NCBI GenBank assembly: GCA_009869945.1
Contig: WIXG01000009.1
Coordinates: forward strand, 186,001 to 250,000
DNA from: Mesaphorura yosii
Taxonomy: Eukaryota > Arthropoda > Collembola > Poduromorpha > Tullbergiidae
Direction of reading: 5' to 3'
DNA length: 64,000 nucleotides
The notes beneath the pieces were generated by a model. It did not search any database, was not told where the DNA came from, and worked only from the letters and a program-made list of their open reading frames with translations. How positions within the stretch are numbered: the first letter of the stretch is position 1; the number at the start of each line of letters is the position of its first letter. Below are positions 37,614 through 49,142 of this stretch, piece after piece. Made by a program: the position numbers and the translations under genes.

Positions 37614-40600
37614 ATGTTCGGAAGATCCGGTCAAATGTTTCCTAATCCCAGGGTAAGCAAATTGCCAATTATTGCTCATTTAGGCCGCATTGTTACGGCA
37701 CGTCAGCACCCGGCGCGTTGCGTGCACACGGCGAGACGACGCAATTATTTTGCACTTAACAGGCTTAACATTTAGCAATGGCATTCTTCTTCGCTTCTGG
37801 GCGCCCATCTCGACTCGAAGATGAGTCACGAGCGCCGACGACGCGACACGAATCTCGAATTCGGTCGTGTATTGACAAATTGATAATTATGTGGTGTTTT
37901 GAAACGCGAAATGGGTTCGTCGATCGACCAACTCGAAGCGCACGCGTAAGCGCACGCATGACACGAATATTTTGATTGCGTGTCTTGCTGTGTCAAATTT
38001 TATTAATTAACTTTGTTACTCGGCTCGTACGCACTGAACGCACTGAACAAACGGGGAAGGTAATGACTGACGATTTATTGCGTGGTGCTTGTTGCTCGTG
38101 AATTGGTCAGCCAAATCACTACAATAATTTTAAATTATTGTCAGTGAACAAATGAAAGTTTTCTGCGCCTTGACTTGGCGCTCGACGCCTTTTTGATGTT
38201 TACAAAAATGATTTTGTATGCCTAGCCGCCCTGCAACTGCGTCTTTATGATTAATGATAACTCGCGACTCGCAGCAGCGAGCACCATTCATTTATTGAAA
38301 ATTACAATTAATATTTCGGCACGCAATCTCAGTCACACTCGCGCTCGAAATTCTTGAATTGCATCACAACGTGTTAAATGTTAAGTGCTCACGCTGGTGT
38401 TCCTTGAGATTTTGACTTTAATCATTCAGGTGCTAACAAGTTACGAAGAATGTAATTCGATAGTGGCCACAAAAAATGCCAAACGGGACGTTGCACGTTC
38501 ATGTGTCAGTTGTCAAATTGTAATCTGCAGTGTAGTGCAGTCATTCAGTAGTCCTTCATCGTCATCTTCATCATGGAATGCTCACAACGACAGCATGCGC
38601 GTGTGTGTACGCTCTTCGTCCTATTTTTGACCAGTGTCAGTGTCACTTTGGTTTCTTCCACGCCTCTGCCAATCGGCTTGGACGCAGGCACGGGCACAGA
38701 CGGAGACACGGACCACCAACAGCTCTCCGGCTGCCAAATATTCGAGCTGCCCAAGTACGAGGGCGAATTCTTGCACCTAGAAAACCGACAAGAAGCCCCA
38801 AACTTGCTGCATCTGATCGAGAGTAAATGGGGCAACTCGACGAAGCGACACTCCATTAAGCTGTTTGGGACTTGTCACCTGTACGGATGCACGGAGGAAA
38901 GGTTCGCAGGTCTGTGCAAGACGTTCAATGCCACGCGGAAGGTGGTGCTCCAGAATCGCATCGTGTCGGTCCAGTGTCGGTGTGCGGATATCATCATCGT
39001 GTACAAGAATGAGGGCGGAGGCGGAGACTCGGATCGGGAACGTGAACGTGATTTGGAGTTCAAGGTTACACTCAACGTCTTTGCCTTGCATAATTCCAGG
39101 CTTCAGCGTCATCAAATTGGCATAATCAGTCTCAAATTTGTCAATTCGTAGAATGACAATGCAGTCGCGAGCACCAATGACCAGAATCTTGGGTCGACCT
39201 CGCACCCTTCGTTTCAAGCCAGTTATCATGCAAAGACAACTCTAACGGGTTCATCTGAGGACAACTTTGAGAATTTTGCTCGGTTTGGCAAAAAAATTAT
39301 TGGCGTCGCAAGAAATTATCCGTAAGGCAGTCGATTCATAATTAATTCAAGTACTCGGCTTTCCTAACCAAATTAACCACGAACTCGTGCCTCTTTTAAC
39401 ATTGGAATTTTGGCCTGCCTTTCTGAGCGAAGGTGGAACAGAACGAGTTTGGCGCAGAGCGTTGAGCCTTCGACGAAACCTATATTTTTCCTGAAGCCAA
39501 CCACGTCGTACTTGCTCGAAGGAGAACCAATCAGAGTACGTAAATAAAATAATAAATGACTATAATTATAACGATAACCAGCAGGAAATGCAGGCAATGT
39601 TTCAAGGTCCTAAAGATTTACTCATTTACTCATTGCGCCAGATTCCTAAGGATGTGGGCAAGATTTACTACGAAGTGGAACTTGGAGTTGTGATTGGGAA
39701 GCGAACGTCCCGAATTTCTGAGGAGGAAGCGTTAGACGCGGTCGCCGGCTATTTTGTGGTCCTGGATTTGACGGCCAAAGATTTATTAGTGAGCCGAGCC
39801 TTACAGAACCTTTTAAACTGGTAGTGCCTAATTCTTGTCGGGTTACTTTTAGACGAGTGCAGTTTCGAAGGGCCTACCCTGGGAAATTAGCAAGGGATTT
39901 GACACATTCACCCCAGTTGGTCCATTCATCCCTCGCGCACGAATCCCGAACCCAAACAACGTTCAGCTCACGTGCAAACTGAACGGAGACGTGCAGCAGT
40001 ACGAAAACACGAGCCAAATGGTGTTCAACGTGACCCAGCTAATCTCTCACATTTCGTCGTACATGACACTCGAGCCGAATGACGTAATACTCACGGGCAC
40101 GCCTGACGGAGCCGGCGAGCTGCACGCGGGAGACTCCATTGAGGGGATTCTCGGCAATGGCGATGAAAAGGCGCTGTCGAAAATACAATTTCATGTCATA
40201 TAAAGAACACGAACAGAACACGCATGACCAATTTGCATCACGCAGCAGCGCGGCACACAGCGCAAAGACGCAATAATGTGTAAAGTTTCTTATTAACATG
40301 TTACATATTCGTGCCGTGCCGCCGTGTCGTAAGACGCAAAACGGCAAAGATTTGAATAAAGGTAATAAATATACTGAGTAGTTGCAAAATTGTTCGAGCA
40401 TGGCATAAAATATTCGCAGTGCGAAGTGCCTGAGTACTGAGTATTTGGCACATATTATTGTTAAATGACGAGTTGACATCGACGACGACATGACCATGAA
40501 TGAGACAAGATGGAGCGAATCAGAATGCCACGCGACACGCCACGCCGCGCCGCGCCGCACCGCTTGTAGCCTGTTAAGCATTGTTCCTGTTGCAGTTGCA

Positions 40601-43600
40601 GTTGTCTGATTTGACGGTTGAAACAATGCCGAATGCTCGCGACCCAAATAATATTTTATTGTTTTATTGCGCAGAGGGTTTACCACGACGCCATGTACGA
40701 AGACGAGTTCACTGGCTCGACGCAGTCAGACCACGAGTGCTGCTGTCGAACGCGAGGAGGACTCTCGGCGCTTGCGTGCTGGTTCCTCAGCGTCCTCATC
40801 CTGCTTGGGCTGGCCGCGTCAATCATCCTCACCGTGTTCTTCGTCTTCAGAAGTGAGTTCCGGAAATACAAATGTCTAATGTGTCATTTTTGCCTGACAA
40901 ATTGACAAATTAAATGACAACCGAGTGATTGCCGTTCAGCTTTGAAGTCGGAGATGCGTTTGATTTTATCAGATTAACAGCTCGGCTCGACTCTGTTCAT
41001 TATTTGGGAGTGATCTAAATCTAATTGAAATCTTCACGTCACGTCACATTAAGTTGCTGATAAGGTGAATGGGGTATGGCTGAGCGTAGTAGTAAGTGAA
41101 TTAAAAAGCAGGCCGCACGATGACAGATTTCCGTGTGACCAAATTAACCACGTATCATCCCCACTGGCTAGGCTCTGGTTTCTAATGTGCGGTTAATAAA
41201 AATTGAAAATGAATTTCAATGATGAGTCAAGTACAAGTGCGAGTACGAGGCAGACGAGCAATAACAATGCAACGCGACGCACAACGCAGCGGTCACTTCT
41301 TCATCTTCATGTACTTGGAAATTTAAAAATAAAAAGTTTTTATAAGATACAGAGACAGCAGAATGCATGCAAATGTAGAACAAACGCATGAATGCGAATT
41401 CAGGCGGCACACAGGAAGTGTCAAATATTGAAGGAATTTCACGGTGCAAGACATAAAAATGTGTTCAAACTATGAAACCACAGCGTAGACACCAAGAGCA
41501 CGATCACCAAGCAAGGATCAGATAGCGAATGCCGAATGCGATCGAATCTTATCGTCAATTTGTAATCTATTAAAATAAAGACACAAATTTAAAGATCAAA
41601 ACTCAGAGCGCTACATGCCGTTTAATGATTTTGTAATTTCCCTTTAACAATGCACTGTTCTAAAGGTCGTTCCATGTGCTACAGTTTGAGCTTTAATTGT
41701 CGTTCTGTTGCAGGCCGTACGTTCATCGGCAAAGCCACTGAAAGTGGGACAATCATAACGTCAAATGAAGACCTGCACGTGGGCACCACGACCTTATCGA
41801 ACATACTATCCAATGACTTTGACCACACATTCAACGGAGGAGCGTCTACCCGGCAAACGACGCTCAAGTACGATGACACGGCGCGGGAGGAGAGCAGCAG
41901 CGAAGTGCACAACTTTGTCGTCCCTTCCCCAAAGACCTTCCCGTACCCGACCTCAACGGTGGGGACGGCGACAACGACGAGGCGACCGTCAAAGTCAACA
42001 TCGTCGGCGACAGAGCGCGGGCACGGGCATGGGCTCGATCGTCATCACCCCCAAGCAATCTCGCCAGTAATCAACTACAAGTCGGTCGTCGTTCAGAATC
42101 ACAATCCCGTCATGTCCTCTTCGCCTTCGCCGTCACAATCGCCCTCGTCCTCGACGACGATTACGTCGAGGAAAGCGTACCACGACCTGGTACGAAGCAC
42201 CACTCCGAACACGTATAATTACGGGTTATCCTCCTCTTCTTCGACGACGAAGGTAATTAATTGCGTGGAACGACTTAATAATTTGATTTATGGTGCGGCA
42301 GCCGCGGCAGTGGCAGCAGCTTTCATTTTCGTAAATTAATTGTACGAAACTTCAGGCAACAATGGCAATGAGTTCGTCCATTGTTGGTTTGATTCTCATT
42401 CTGTTCAATCCATAAATAAATATTGCTGGTGCTGAAAGCAGTGTGTGGCTTGTGGAAAGAATTTATGAATTGCATTGGTTAGTCAACAATGGCAGCAGGC
42501 AGGAGTCGAGTCTGCGTTATTTCTGTATCTCCTCTTTAATGCGTCAGATTTGTTCCAATACAATCGTTCCAACTCCACCCCGAACCTCTTTCCTCAATTT
42601 AATTTGGCTCCGGCCTGATAACTCGGCCTGTGTAATTTGAATATTAAATGTGATTGTGATTACACAGAAAGGAAAATGAGAATTGATTGACGTTGTGTTG
42701 TGAGCAGTTGAATCAAAAGCAAGGCAGCTGATTCTTAAATTGCTTCGTGCTGGTGCTCAGCGAATTGTGTTGGAATTGTGAAGCTTTTAAAGAATTAATT
42801 GAATGATGAAAGTAAAATTCTGAATGAACACAGAACGCTCAACGCATCAATTTTACTTCGTTTCCTGTACGCGTTCTATCGAATTGTATCAAAGACATCA
42901 GTCCAAATTCGAGTGAGATCAGTAAAAGTATTTAATTTGTGTGTAATCGGCAACGGACAGTTAACTTGAGTAATGAAGACTCGTTGAGCATTGTTCTTTG
43001 ACCGAATCAAGAATTAACGGATGGCACTGCTGAATGCTGCAAAATTTTAGAGACGAACAATCTTAGAAAGGAAATTAAGTACTTTATTTAGAAAGCGAGG
43101 CATGAAATCTATTAAGTTTAACCTCTTTAATTGTATTTTCATATTGGCATTCTTGGTTCACAGGATCTACTGGACTTGCAGTCGTCACTTTCCACAACGA
43201 CCAGCCGTTCTGCGATGATTAAGTTAATAATGGACACAATGAGCAAGCTCCGTGGCACGGACGACGCTAGCGTGGAAGACAGCGTGTTTCCCTCTACACT
43301 CTCGAAGGACGTGGTCGAGAAACTTAAAGCGTTAAGCAAGAAACAGCAACAGCGCAAAAACGTGGAAGAAAACGTTGAACGATACGATCAAGACGACGAT
43401 TCGAGCGACGAGAACTTGGAAAAGTTAATTGCGACGATAATCGCGTCGGAATCGTCATCAGCTGAGAAGAGCATCAAGAGACGAGTGCAACAGAGTGAGT
43501 CATAAAAGCGTACACATTTCGTTGAGCGTACACGCACACGCAATTGTAATTACGTGCAATTTCGTACACTTAATTAAATCTGCGATGTGCCTTGTGAGAT

Positions 43601-46387
43601 TTGAGCGTTAATGATTCTTTTCGTTTTCAAACAGCTTCAACTACGCCTGTCAGCGATTTCTTTGATGAGTACATCGGACTTTCTACTAAAAAGAAATCGT
43701 CCAAAGAGGACTTTAAAATCCTTGACACGACGACGACCTCATCGACGTCCGTGCCGCATTACTCAAGTCGAGGTGACCTCCTCACTAGAATCATCAAGAA
43801 TCTTGCACCTAGATTCAAGGGCAAGACAGAGAAACCCTTCGCGAGTTCAACGACGGATTCGTCCATCGAAAAGAGAGCACGCTGGGCCACCGCCTCGATT
43901 ACAACTTCAACGAGTACAACCACTGCAAAGCCAAACCCAAACGTGATCATAATCACACCCACGGTCGTTCTTCCCGGGGCAGGTTCGGCGCACTCGGCGT
44001 CTTCTTCGTCCGAGACGAGGAGGACAAATGGGCTGGAAGTTATCAAAGCTCCGACTTTGTCAAGGCCTTCATCTGATTCCGTTTCGCCGGAGCAAGACGT
44101 TCTGGATATTCTTGTTAGCAGCCAGGACTTGAAAACGATGGTCACGAAACAAACCGAAGACGGACTTGTGACTTCTGTCATTTTACCGCCGTGGTACGTG
44201 AATGACACGTACGACGACTATCGGTCCAGTACCACCCGCCGCAGCCCTGACTTTGCCTCAAAAGGAGAGAACAGCACGATAATCATTTATTCAAATGAAG
44301 ACAGCGAGAGCAGAGAAACAACGACCACGAATCCACCGCCGAGTTTGGGGAACTTCTTCAGAAACCTCTTTTTCAACACAGATCGATCGACCAGCACCAA
44401 GAAACCGACGTACCTAGAAGATAAGCGAGAGACAGGAACACTAAACCCGTTAATTTTCCGAAAAAGAGTGAAAAGCACGACGGTCAAGACGCCAATCACA
44501 AGTCCAGTGCCTGGAATTCGAACACCGCTCAACTTGCAGCCTGCCAACAATGGGTTCCACCAAGTCTCCTCCGATGGCAAAGCAAACATTTACGGATACT
44601 ACCCGGATAGTGACGAAATCCTGCAGTACAGTGATTCCAAACGAATACCAATTCCGAATCCAAACTCAGACGAGCGTGGCGAGGAGTCAAACACGAAAAA
44701 ATCGCCGAGTCATGTCATTGACATTGAGTTCGATCGCAAAATTAATCCAGAGATTATCGTGGACAATTCTGAGGAAGACACGCATCATAACGACGGTGAT
44801 TTCTTGTACGGAGGGTACGCGGCGGGCCACGGCCATCGCCACCGCCCTGGCCATGATCATATCACGGCAGGATCGAGCATACGTCCCCAGATTCTTGCTC
44901 CACCGCCAGGATTGAATATTGAACCAACTGGCGGAGGAATCCGGCACCCTGTTAGTATGTTGACCACTGGGAAGGGCGACACCCTCGTCGAATCAGATTC
45001 TTTAACTCCAAATCTGAATAATGAAACGGCAAGCAGTTCCGATGGGCCACCGCTGTCGACAACACCGTTGGGACAAGTTCAAAGCAGTACACTAACACCA
45101 GCGAGTGAGACCGCAGACAGTGATCAAGATCTCGATCAGTCAGTTCATGTGGTCGGAATTCAAATGAGTGGTTCCAGCAGCGAAGCGGCGGAACTCAACC
45201 GGCGCCCGGTGCAAGAGTTGGACGAGAAATTGTACCCGTTTTCACAAATTGTGAAGCCGAGACCAGCCGATTCACAAGAATTGCTCGAAAGCAGCCAAAG
45301 CCATGAACGGAGACAGAAGGTGGCGAAGGTCAAACCAACGACGACGACGGACAGCAGCAAACAGCAGGATTCTGATGAAATCACGACGAGAAGGCAAGTT
45401 TACGAGGTGTATGCAGTAAAATACACAACGACCGCGGAACCACCAAAACCGGTCAAAAGAAAGAACAAGAATTCGAAGGAAAGTCCATCCTCCAGCGAAG
45501 AAAATAAAAACAACTTTGCGCCACCTGAGCTGATAAATTTTCACACGAATACGTTGAAATTTAGCCCGGTACTCACCACCGGCGGGTTTCTGCCGTCAGG
45601 GGATCTTGCAGGTGACAGATGGAGGCCCGTAATGCACGAACAAGATCGCGAACACTCGCAAAGTAATATTCGTCAAGTTCGTACGTCCACTCCAGCAGCG
45701 CCAGCGCCAAAGATCATGAAAAGACCTATGAAGCATTTCTTCAATACTGCCGACGACAATGAAAAGCAATCTTCAGGTGGCAACAGCTCTGGTGAAGAAC
45801 GGAACTCTCTCGCGTCCAGCAACATGTGGTTTCAGACAACTGAAGCTCCTCCGTCGCTGTCACCTCCTCCGCCACAACCACAGAAGCCTGTCAAGCTACC
45901 GATTCGCCCGTCACAGCCAATACAACCACCGCCGACTCCTCCAATGCAGCAACATCATTTTCAGCATGGCCACGGACACAGCAACATGCATTATTTAATA
46001 AGCCCTCACGACCACGTTGTTCACCATCCCAACTTTGCAAGCAACAACCATTTGCACATCGACCGAAGCAAATACCTGCATCGGCCGGCCCCACCACCAA
46101 TTTTGATGCGAAGGACGCCTCATCAGCAAGGAGCGATAGCTAGTCTGCCGCCGCACTTTACGGATATGCATGCGGTGCGAAAAGTCTCTACTCCGAATTA
46201 TCCGCCGCAGTATTTAAGCAACCAGCAGCAATTATTAAGGCAACAGCAGCAGCTCCATCAACACATGACCAGAATGAAAGCGCAAAACCAGCAGCCTAGA
46301 GGAGACGTGAATTGGCAATCGTCGAATAATGAATACCAGGCAAATTTGGCAAATCAGCAGCACAATTTCCACCGGAGGCCCGGCTAA
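37614..46387 (+). CDS. large type II membrane protein with Ser/Thr/Pro/His-rich mucin-like ectodomain
   Basis: Five exons: 37614-37652, 40675-40852, 41714-42252, 43164-43494, 43635-46387. All join in phase, giving 1279 residues. Without the first exon, translation could begin at MYEDEF in exon 2. A short cytoplasmic tail with a Cys triplet (35-37, possible palmitoylation) precedes one membrane segment (about 43-71, LSALACWFLSVLILLGLAAS onward). No signal peptide precedes it, so type II topology is inferred. The ectodomain, over 1200 residues, is low in Cys and very rich in Ser and Thr, with STTT-type runs suited to O-glycosylation, acidic and Lys/Arg clusters, then Pro- and His-rich parts (HGHRHRPGHDH; QQHHFQHGHGH) and a Gln-rich C-terminus. 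No enzymatic domain or family is recognised. A surface or cuticle-associated role is a guess. Confidence 0.75.
38573..39151 (+). CDS. secreted beta/gamma-crystallin-like protein, nested in an intron
   Basis: A 192-residue frame starting with a signal peptide (about 1-29; core LFVLFLTSVSVTLVSS). Residues 54-137 resemble a two-motif beta/gamma-crystallin (Greek-key) unit: CQIFELPKYEGEFLHL, a middle NLLHLIESKWGNS, then SIKLFGTCHLYGCTEERFAG and VSVQCRC. Six Cys (54, 101, 106, 115, 135, 137) could form disulfides. The fold call rests on spacing and aromatic pattern, not a database match. The tail is uncertain: a possible 43-base intron (donor after EFK near 39063, acceptor near 39099) would replace the last 29 residues by about 18 and end at 39154. 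The gene lies inside intron 1 of the membrane-protein gene on the same strand, just before the FAHD1-like gene. Confidence 0.6.
   Translation: MECSQRQHARVCTLFVLFLTSVSVTLVSSTPLPIGLDAGTGTDGDTDHQQLSGCQIFELPKYEGEFLHLENRQEAPNLLHLIESKWGNSTKRHSIKLFGTCHLYGCTEERFAGLCKTFNATRKVVLQNRIVSVQCRCADIIIVYKNEGGGGDSDRERERDLEFKVTLNVFALHNSRLQRHQIGIISLKFVNS
39152..40203 (+). CDS. FAHD1: fumarylacetoacetate-hydrolase family protein, FAHD1-like
   Basis: FAHD1 proteins are mitochondrial acylpyruvate hydrolases and oxaloacetate decarboxylases. Exons: up to 39321 (frame open from 39152, ending KKIIGVARNY), about 39442-39535 (STKPIFFLKPTTSYLLEGEPIR), 39642-39788 (IPKDVGKIYYEVELGVVIG to VVLDLTAKDLL) and 39853-40203 (KGLPWEISKGFDTFTPVGPF, GDVQQYENTSQMVF, ILTGTPDGAGEL, stop TAA). 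Metal ligands E-x-E (YYEVE) and Asp (VLDLT) are present, as is the ITGTP-type loop. Two problems: no ATG in the first exon's frame, so the start is in an unseen exon or the gene model is wrong; and the His-Glu segment that follows RNY in relatives is not found. A short ATG frame at 39154, MTMQSRAPMTRILGRP, resembles a mitochondrial presequence but is out of phase. Confidence 0.8.
40355..40360 (+). terminator. poly(A) signal of the FAHD1-like gene
   Basis: AATAAA about 150 bp past the FAHD1-like stop and before the next exon of the host gene at 40675, so the nested transcript can end within the host intron. Confidence 0.5.
40531..40563. repeat. CGCGC/CACGC simple repeat
   Basis: Degenerate tandem CACGC and CGCGC units in intron 1 of the membrane-protein gene, about 110 bp before its second exon. 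Much more CG-rich than the surrounding intron. Confidence 0.5.
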
Positions 46388-46774
46388 CTGATCGGAGATC
46401 GGAGTCCGAGAACAATCGCAATGCAGTGCAAAATGTAAATGCTAAATGCAAGCAGAGACTGATAAATTACGGCAGCAAGCTGGGGACCTTTTTTGTGTTG
46501 TTGGGCGTTAGCGAATTTAGTCGAAGTCATAAGTGAAGTTGGCAAAAGTTCAAGAATCTTTAATCCAAAGAATGCTTTGCGGTGGTTGTTTGCTTATTAG
46601 AGTTTCGTGCTAGATTAATTGAGTTTGTAAATGTCAGTTACTCGCGTAAGAATTTATGTAAGGTGCCCAGTAGTTTTTATTACTCGAGCTATGTTTTAAT
46701 TATGATTCTTGGATGTTTTATATTTTATACACTTTTGTACGCCCGTCTTTGAATGATTGGAACAAATACACATT

Positions 46775-46780
46775 TTTATT
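46775..46780 (-). terminator. poly(A) signal of the bestrophin-like gene
   Basis: AATAAA on the minus strand, about 45 bp beyond the stop codon at 46825. The convergent membrane-protein gene ends at 46387, so the two 3' ends share a space of about 440 bp. Confidence 0.6.
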
Positions 46781-46824
46781 GAAACACAAATCAAATACTG
46801 AAAGCATAACACAAAAGCAGGCCA

Positions 46825-48983
46825 TTATGGATTCTCTGTCAGGAGGGCCGTCAGAGTTTCATCTCCCTTCGAGTTTCTGTCACCAGCCGCTGCTGCCCCT
46901 GACGCGTTCCTCGCCTTTTGGTACTCTTCTTTCATCATCCCAGACGTACCTGTGGAAATGATTTCGTGGATAGCGTCTGGTGACTTACTGGAAAGCTCCA
47001 GAGCATTCAGAGAGCAATCTGGGAGCAAAGGCTGATTCTTGGAGGAGAAAATCCACTCTTCGGGAGATGGCAATTTGTTCCCACACACTACCATGATTTC
47101 TCTGCGCGTCACCTCGCAGAAGTCGTCCAACGGCTGTCGGACAGTTAGCAAAACATTAGCACAGCATTTAAAGTACATCATGCCAGGATTTTTCTCACCA
47201 AATCATTGTCGTCGTAGCCAACTGCAAAATGAGGAAGCCGTAATTAGCACACTTGCCTTAATTATGATGATATTGAGCTGACTTACAAGGATTCTCGATT
47301 TCCCATCCAATTCCAAGAATACCTGCATTGCACGGATAAAGGAATACATTGTATTTCCTGGACCCTGCTACTGCTCAAGATCACTCGATTCGTCGATCTT
47401 ACCCAGCAGCGCAAACGAAGCCATGGTCGTAGCCGGAATCGTCCACCAATTCAGCTGCCCAACCATTTGAAAAGGCAACGCCAACAAGTATAGCCAAATC
47501 GAATGGTTCAAATGAACGGAGTAAGCGAGAGGAATCGGAGTCCTGAGAATTCGCTCGAAACTTGTCAGACAATCGACCAAAGTGATCACGGCTGAAACAC
47601 CAAAAATTTGTTACTGTGATTACATGTCATTTAGCAAATTCGCGTAATTCTACGCCTACAGCTCTGCAATGACGAAACCAGCGACGGTTCAATCATTCCC
47701 CTTGAATTAACACTGCTGATGTAGGATGACAAGTAGTACGACAGCTCAATTGGAATGTTGGACGGTGTTGCGATGTCGTGCGCTGTGAACTTGTTCTTTA
47801 CGATCGGTTTCTGAGACTCCAGCGCCACATTTGAGGAGGGCGTCTCGAATTTGGGCAGGTGACCGATCAGATCCTTCAAGTCATCAAAATCATATCTGAA
47901 AAAGGCGAAACCAACAAAATGCAGATGGCATATCGTGCATACAAATTGCGGGTGGTTATGAAACAATTACGAGTATTCTTCCCGAAGATAATGCTTCGTA
48001 GCGAACACGAATCCTGTGAGTAGATTGATGGCGGACTTCTTCTCAATAACATCGCGAGCGTCATTCTCTTTCACCCCGGACCAGATGCCTCGTGTCAACG
48101 TCCGAATGCAAATTGTCATCTGAGACCAAATTCGTCTTCCTTCCCAATACCTGAAGTGCCAAATATGCAATCATCAAGAAATGCTATAAAACTTGATTTT
48201 ACTGCATATTTCGAACTTCAATACAGTATGCAATTCATTGTATTTAAATTAATTCATTAAGTCATTCTTGTGACCGCGTCTGTGCCTATCAAAACGTAAT
48301 GAATGACAAATGACGCAGCATAAAATCATTGTGCTGGATATGAATTGTGATTACGTATTACGTAGATTCCAGCGTATAGAAATATCTGACGACAAAAGCT
48401 CTCAAAGTTCTGACTCTGAATTTCAACGAAGACACGAGTACATAAAACAGGAGTGTCTTTTGTATACTTCGTTTTTCCAAGCATTGATTAGCAAACAATT
48501 AGCCGGACCGTGCGGATGGACTGAAAGGAGTTAAATTCGCCTGTGCGTAATTGACCGATCCGATCGTCTTGTTCTAGCATATGAATCATCAAACCCTCTA
48601 CATCAGTTGCGTATTTCGATACTTTTACAGGCTATGAAATGACTTTGAAGCATTCGAAACGTCTGCTTGAGAATAATGCGACTTCTTACTAATTGCTAAC
48701 CTGTCGTAAGCTGTATTCGTCCGGAACACCAGCAGGAGACCTAAACAATTAAAAAAGCAGTTAATACAATAAATCTTCGAACGAGCACGTGATTGTGATT
48801 AACAGAACATTAGAATTTGTGCGCACCTGTCACAACGCCCAGCACCGGAATCAGCGTCTGTGGGAAATTCAGCTGGAAACCCGGCACGTACTTGTGGATG
48901 CAAACGACGACGGCTGTGTACGCAATCATAAACAGAATCTGCCACCATATTCGCAAAATCACGGTGCCCTTCAGACGAAACAT
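46825..48983 (-). CDS. bestrophin-like (UPF0187 / RFP-TM) membrane channel, fungal-type
   Basis: Predicted anion channel of the bestrophin superfamily. Eight exons, read right to left: 48827-48983, 48701-48740, 47971-48150, 47660-47895, 47403-47591, 47287-47322, 47199-47221, 46825-47133. Every phase agrees; total 389 residues. Family landmarks: FRLKGTVILRIWW plus a first membrane segment (about 8-30), LIPVLGVVTGLLLVFRTN (44-60), TAYDRYWEGRRIW (61-73), a C-terminal membrane pair (IWLYLLALPFQMVG and TTMASFALLGILGIGWE) and IENPFGYDDNDL (276-287). The last motif and YWEGRR are the UPF0187 form seen in fungi, bacteria and plants; metazoan bestrophins carry a different pore and Ca-clasp sequence. 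The frame stays open without ATG to about 49142, so an N-terminal exon may be missing. The introns show it is a resident eukaryotic gene, not bacterial contamination. Confidence 0.85.
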
Positions 48984-49142
48984 TGTGCGATTGTGCCAAA
49001 CACTGGAGTTCAAGAACACGAAGTGGAATCGGTCAGCCCAAGAGAGAGTGGACAGTGGACAGTCTCTGTCTGCTACTGCTGCGTCTGTTGAACTGATTTG
49101 AACCGTCTCCTCCGGTGTCCACTCGAAGTATGATTCATGTGG

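Noticed and set aside
38777-39229. 150-residue minus-strand frame
   Set aside because: It is the antisense shadow of the crystallin-like gene and the first FAHD1-like exon, whose plus-strand readings have a signal peptide and family similarity respectively.
39585-39641. Earlier acceptor for the third FAHD1-like exon (reading EMQAMFQGPKDLL)
   Set aside because: It would insert 19 residues absent from the family; the acceptor at 39641 restores the normal spacing between EGEPIR and YYEVELG.
48310-48534. 74-residue plus-strand frame in the longest intron of the bestrophin-like gene
   Set aside because: The flanking exons join perfectly in phase without it, it is on the opposite strand, and it has no domain or start context. 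The intron is merely longer (550 bp) than its neighbours.
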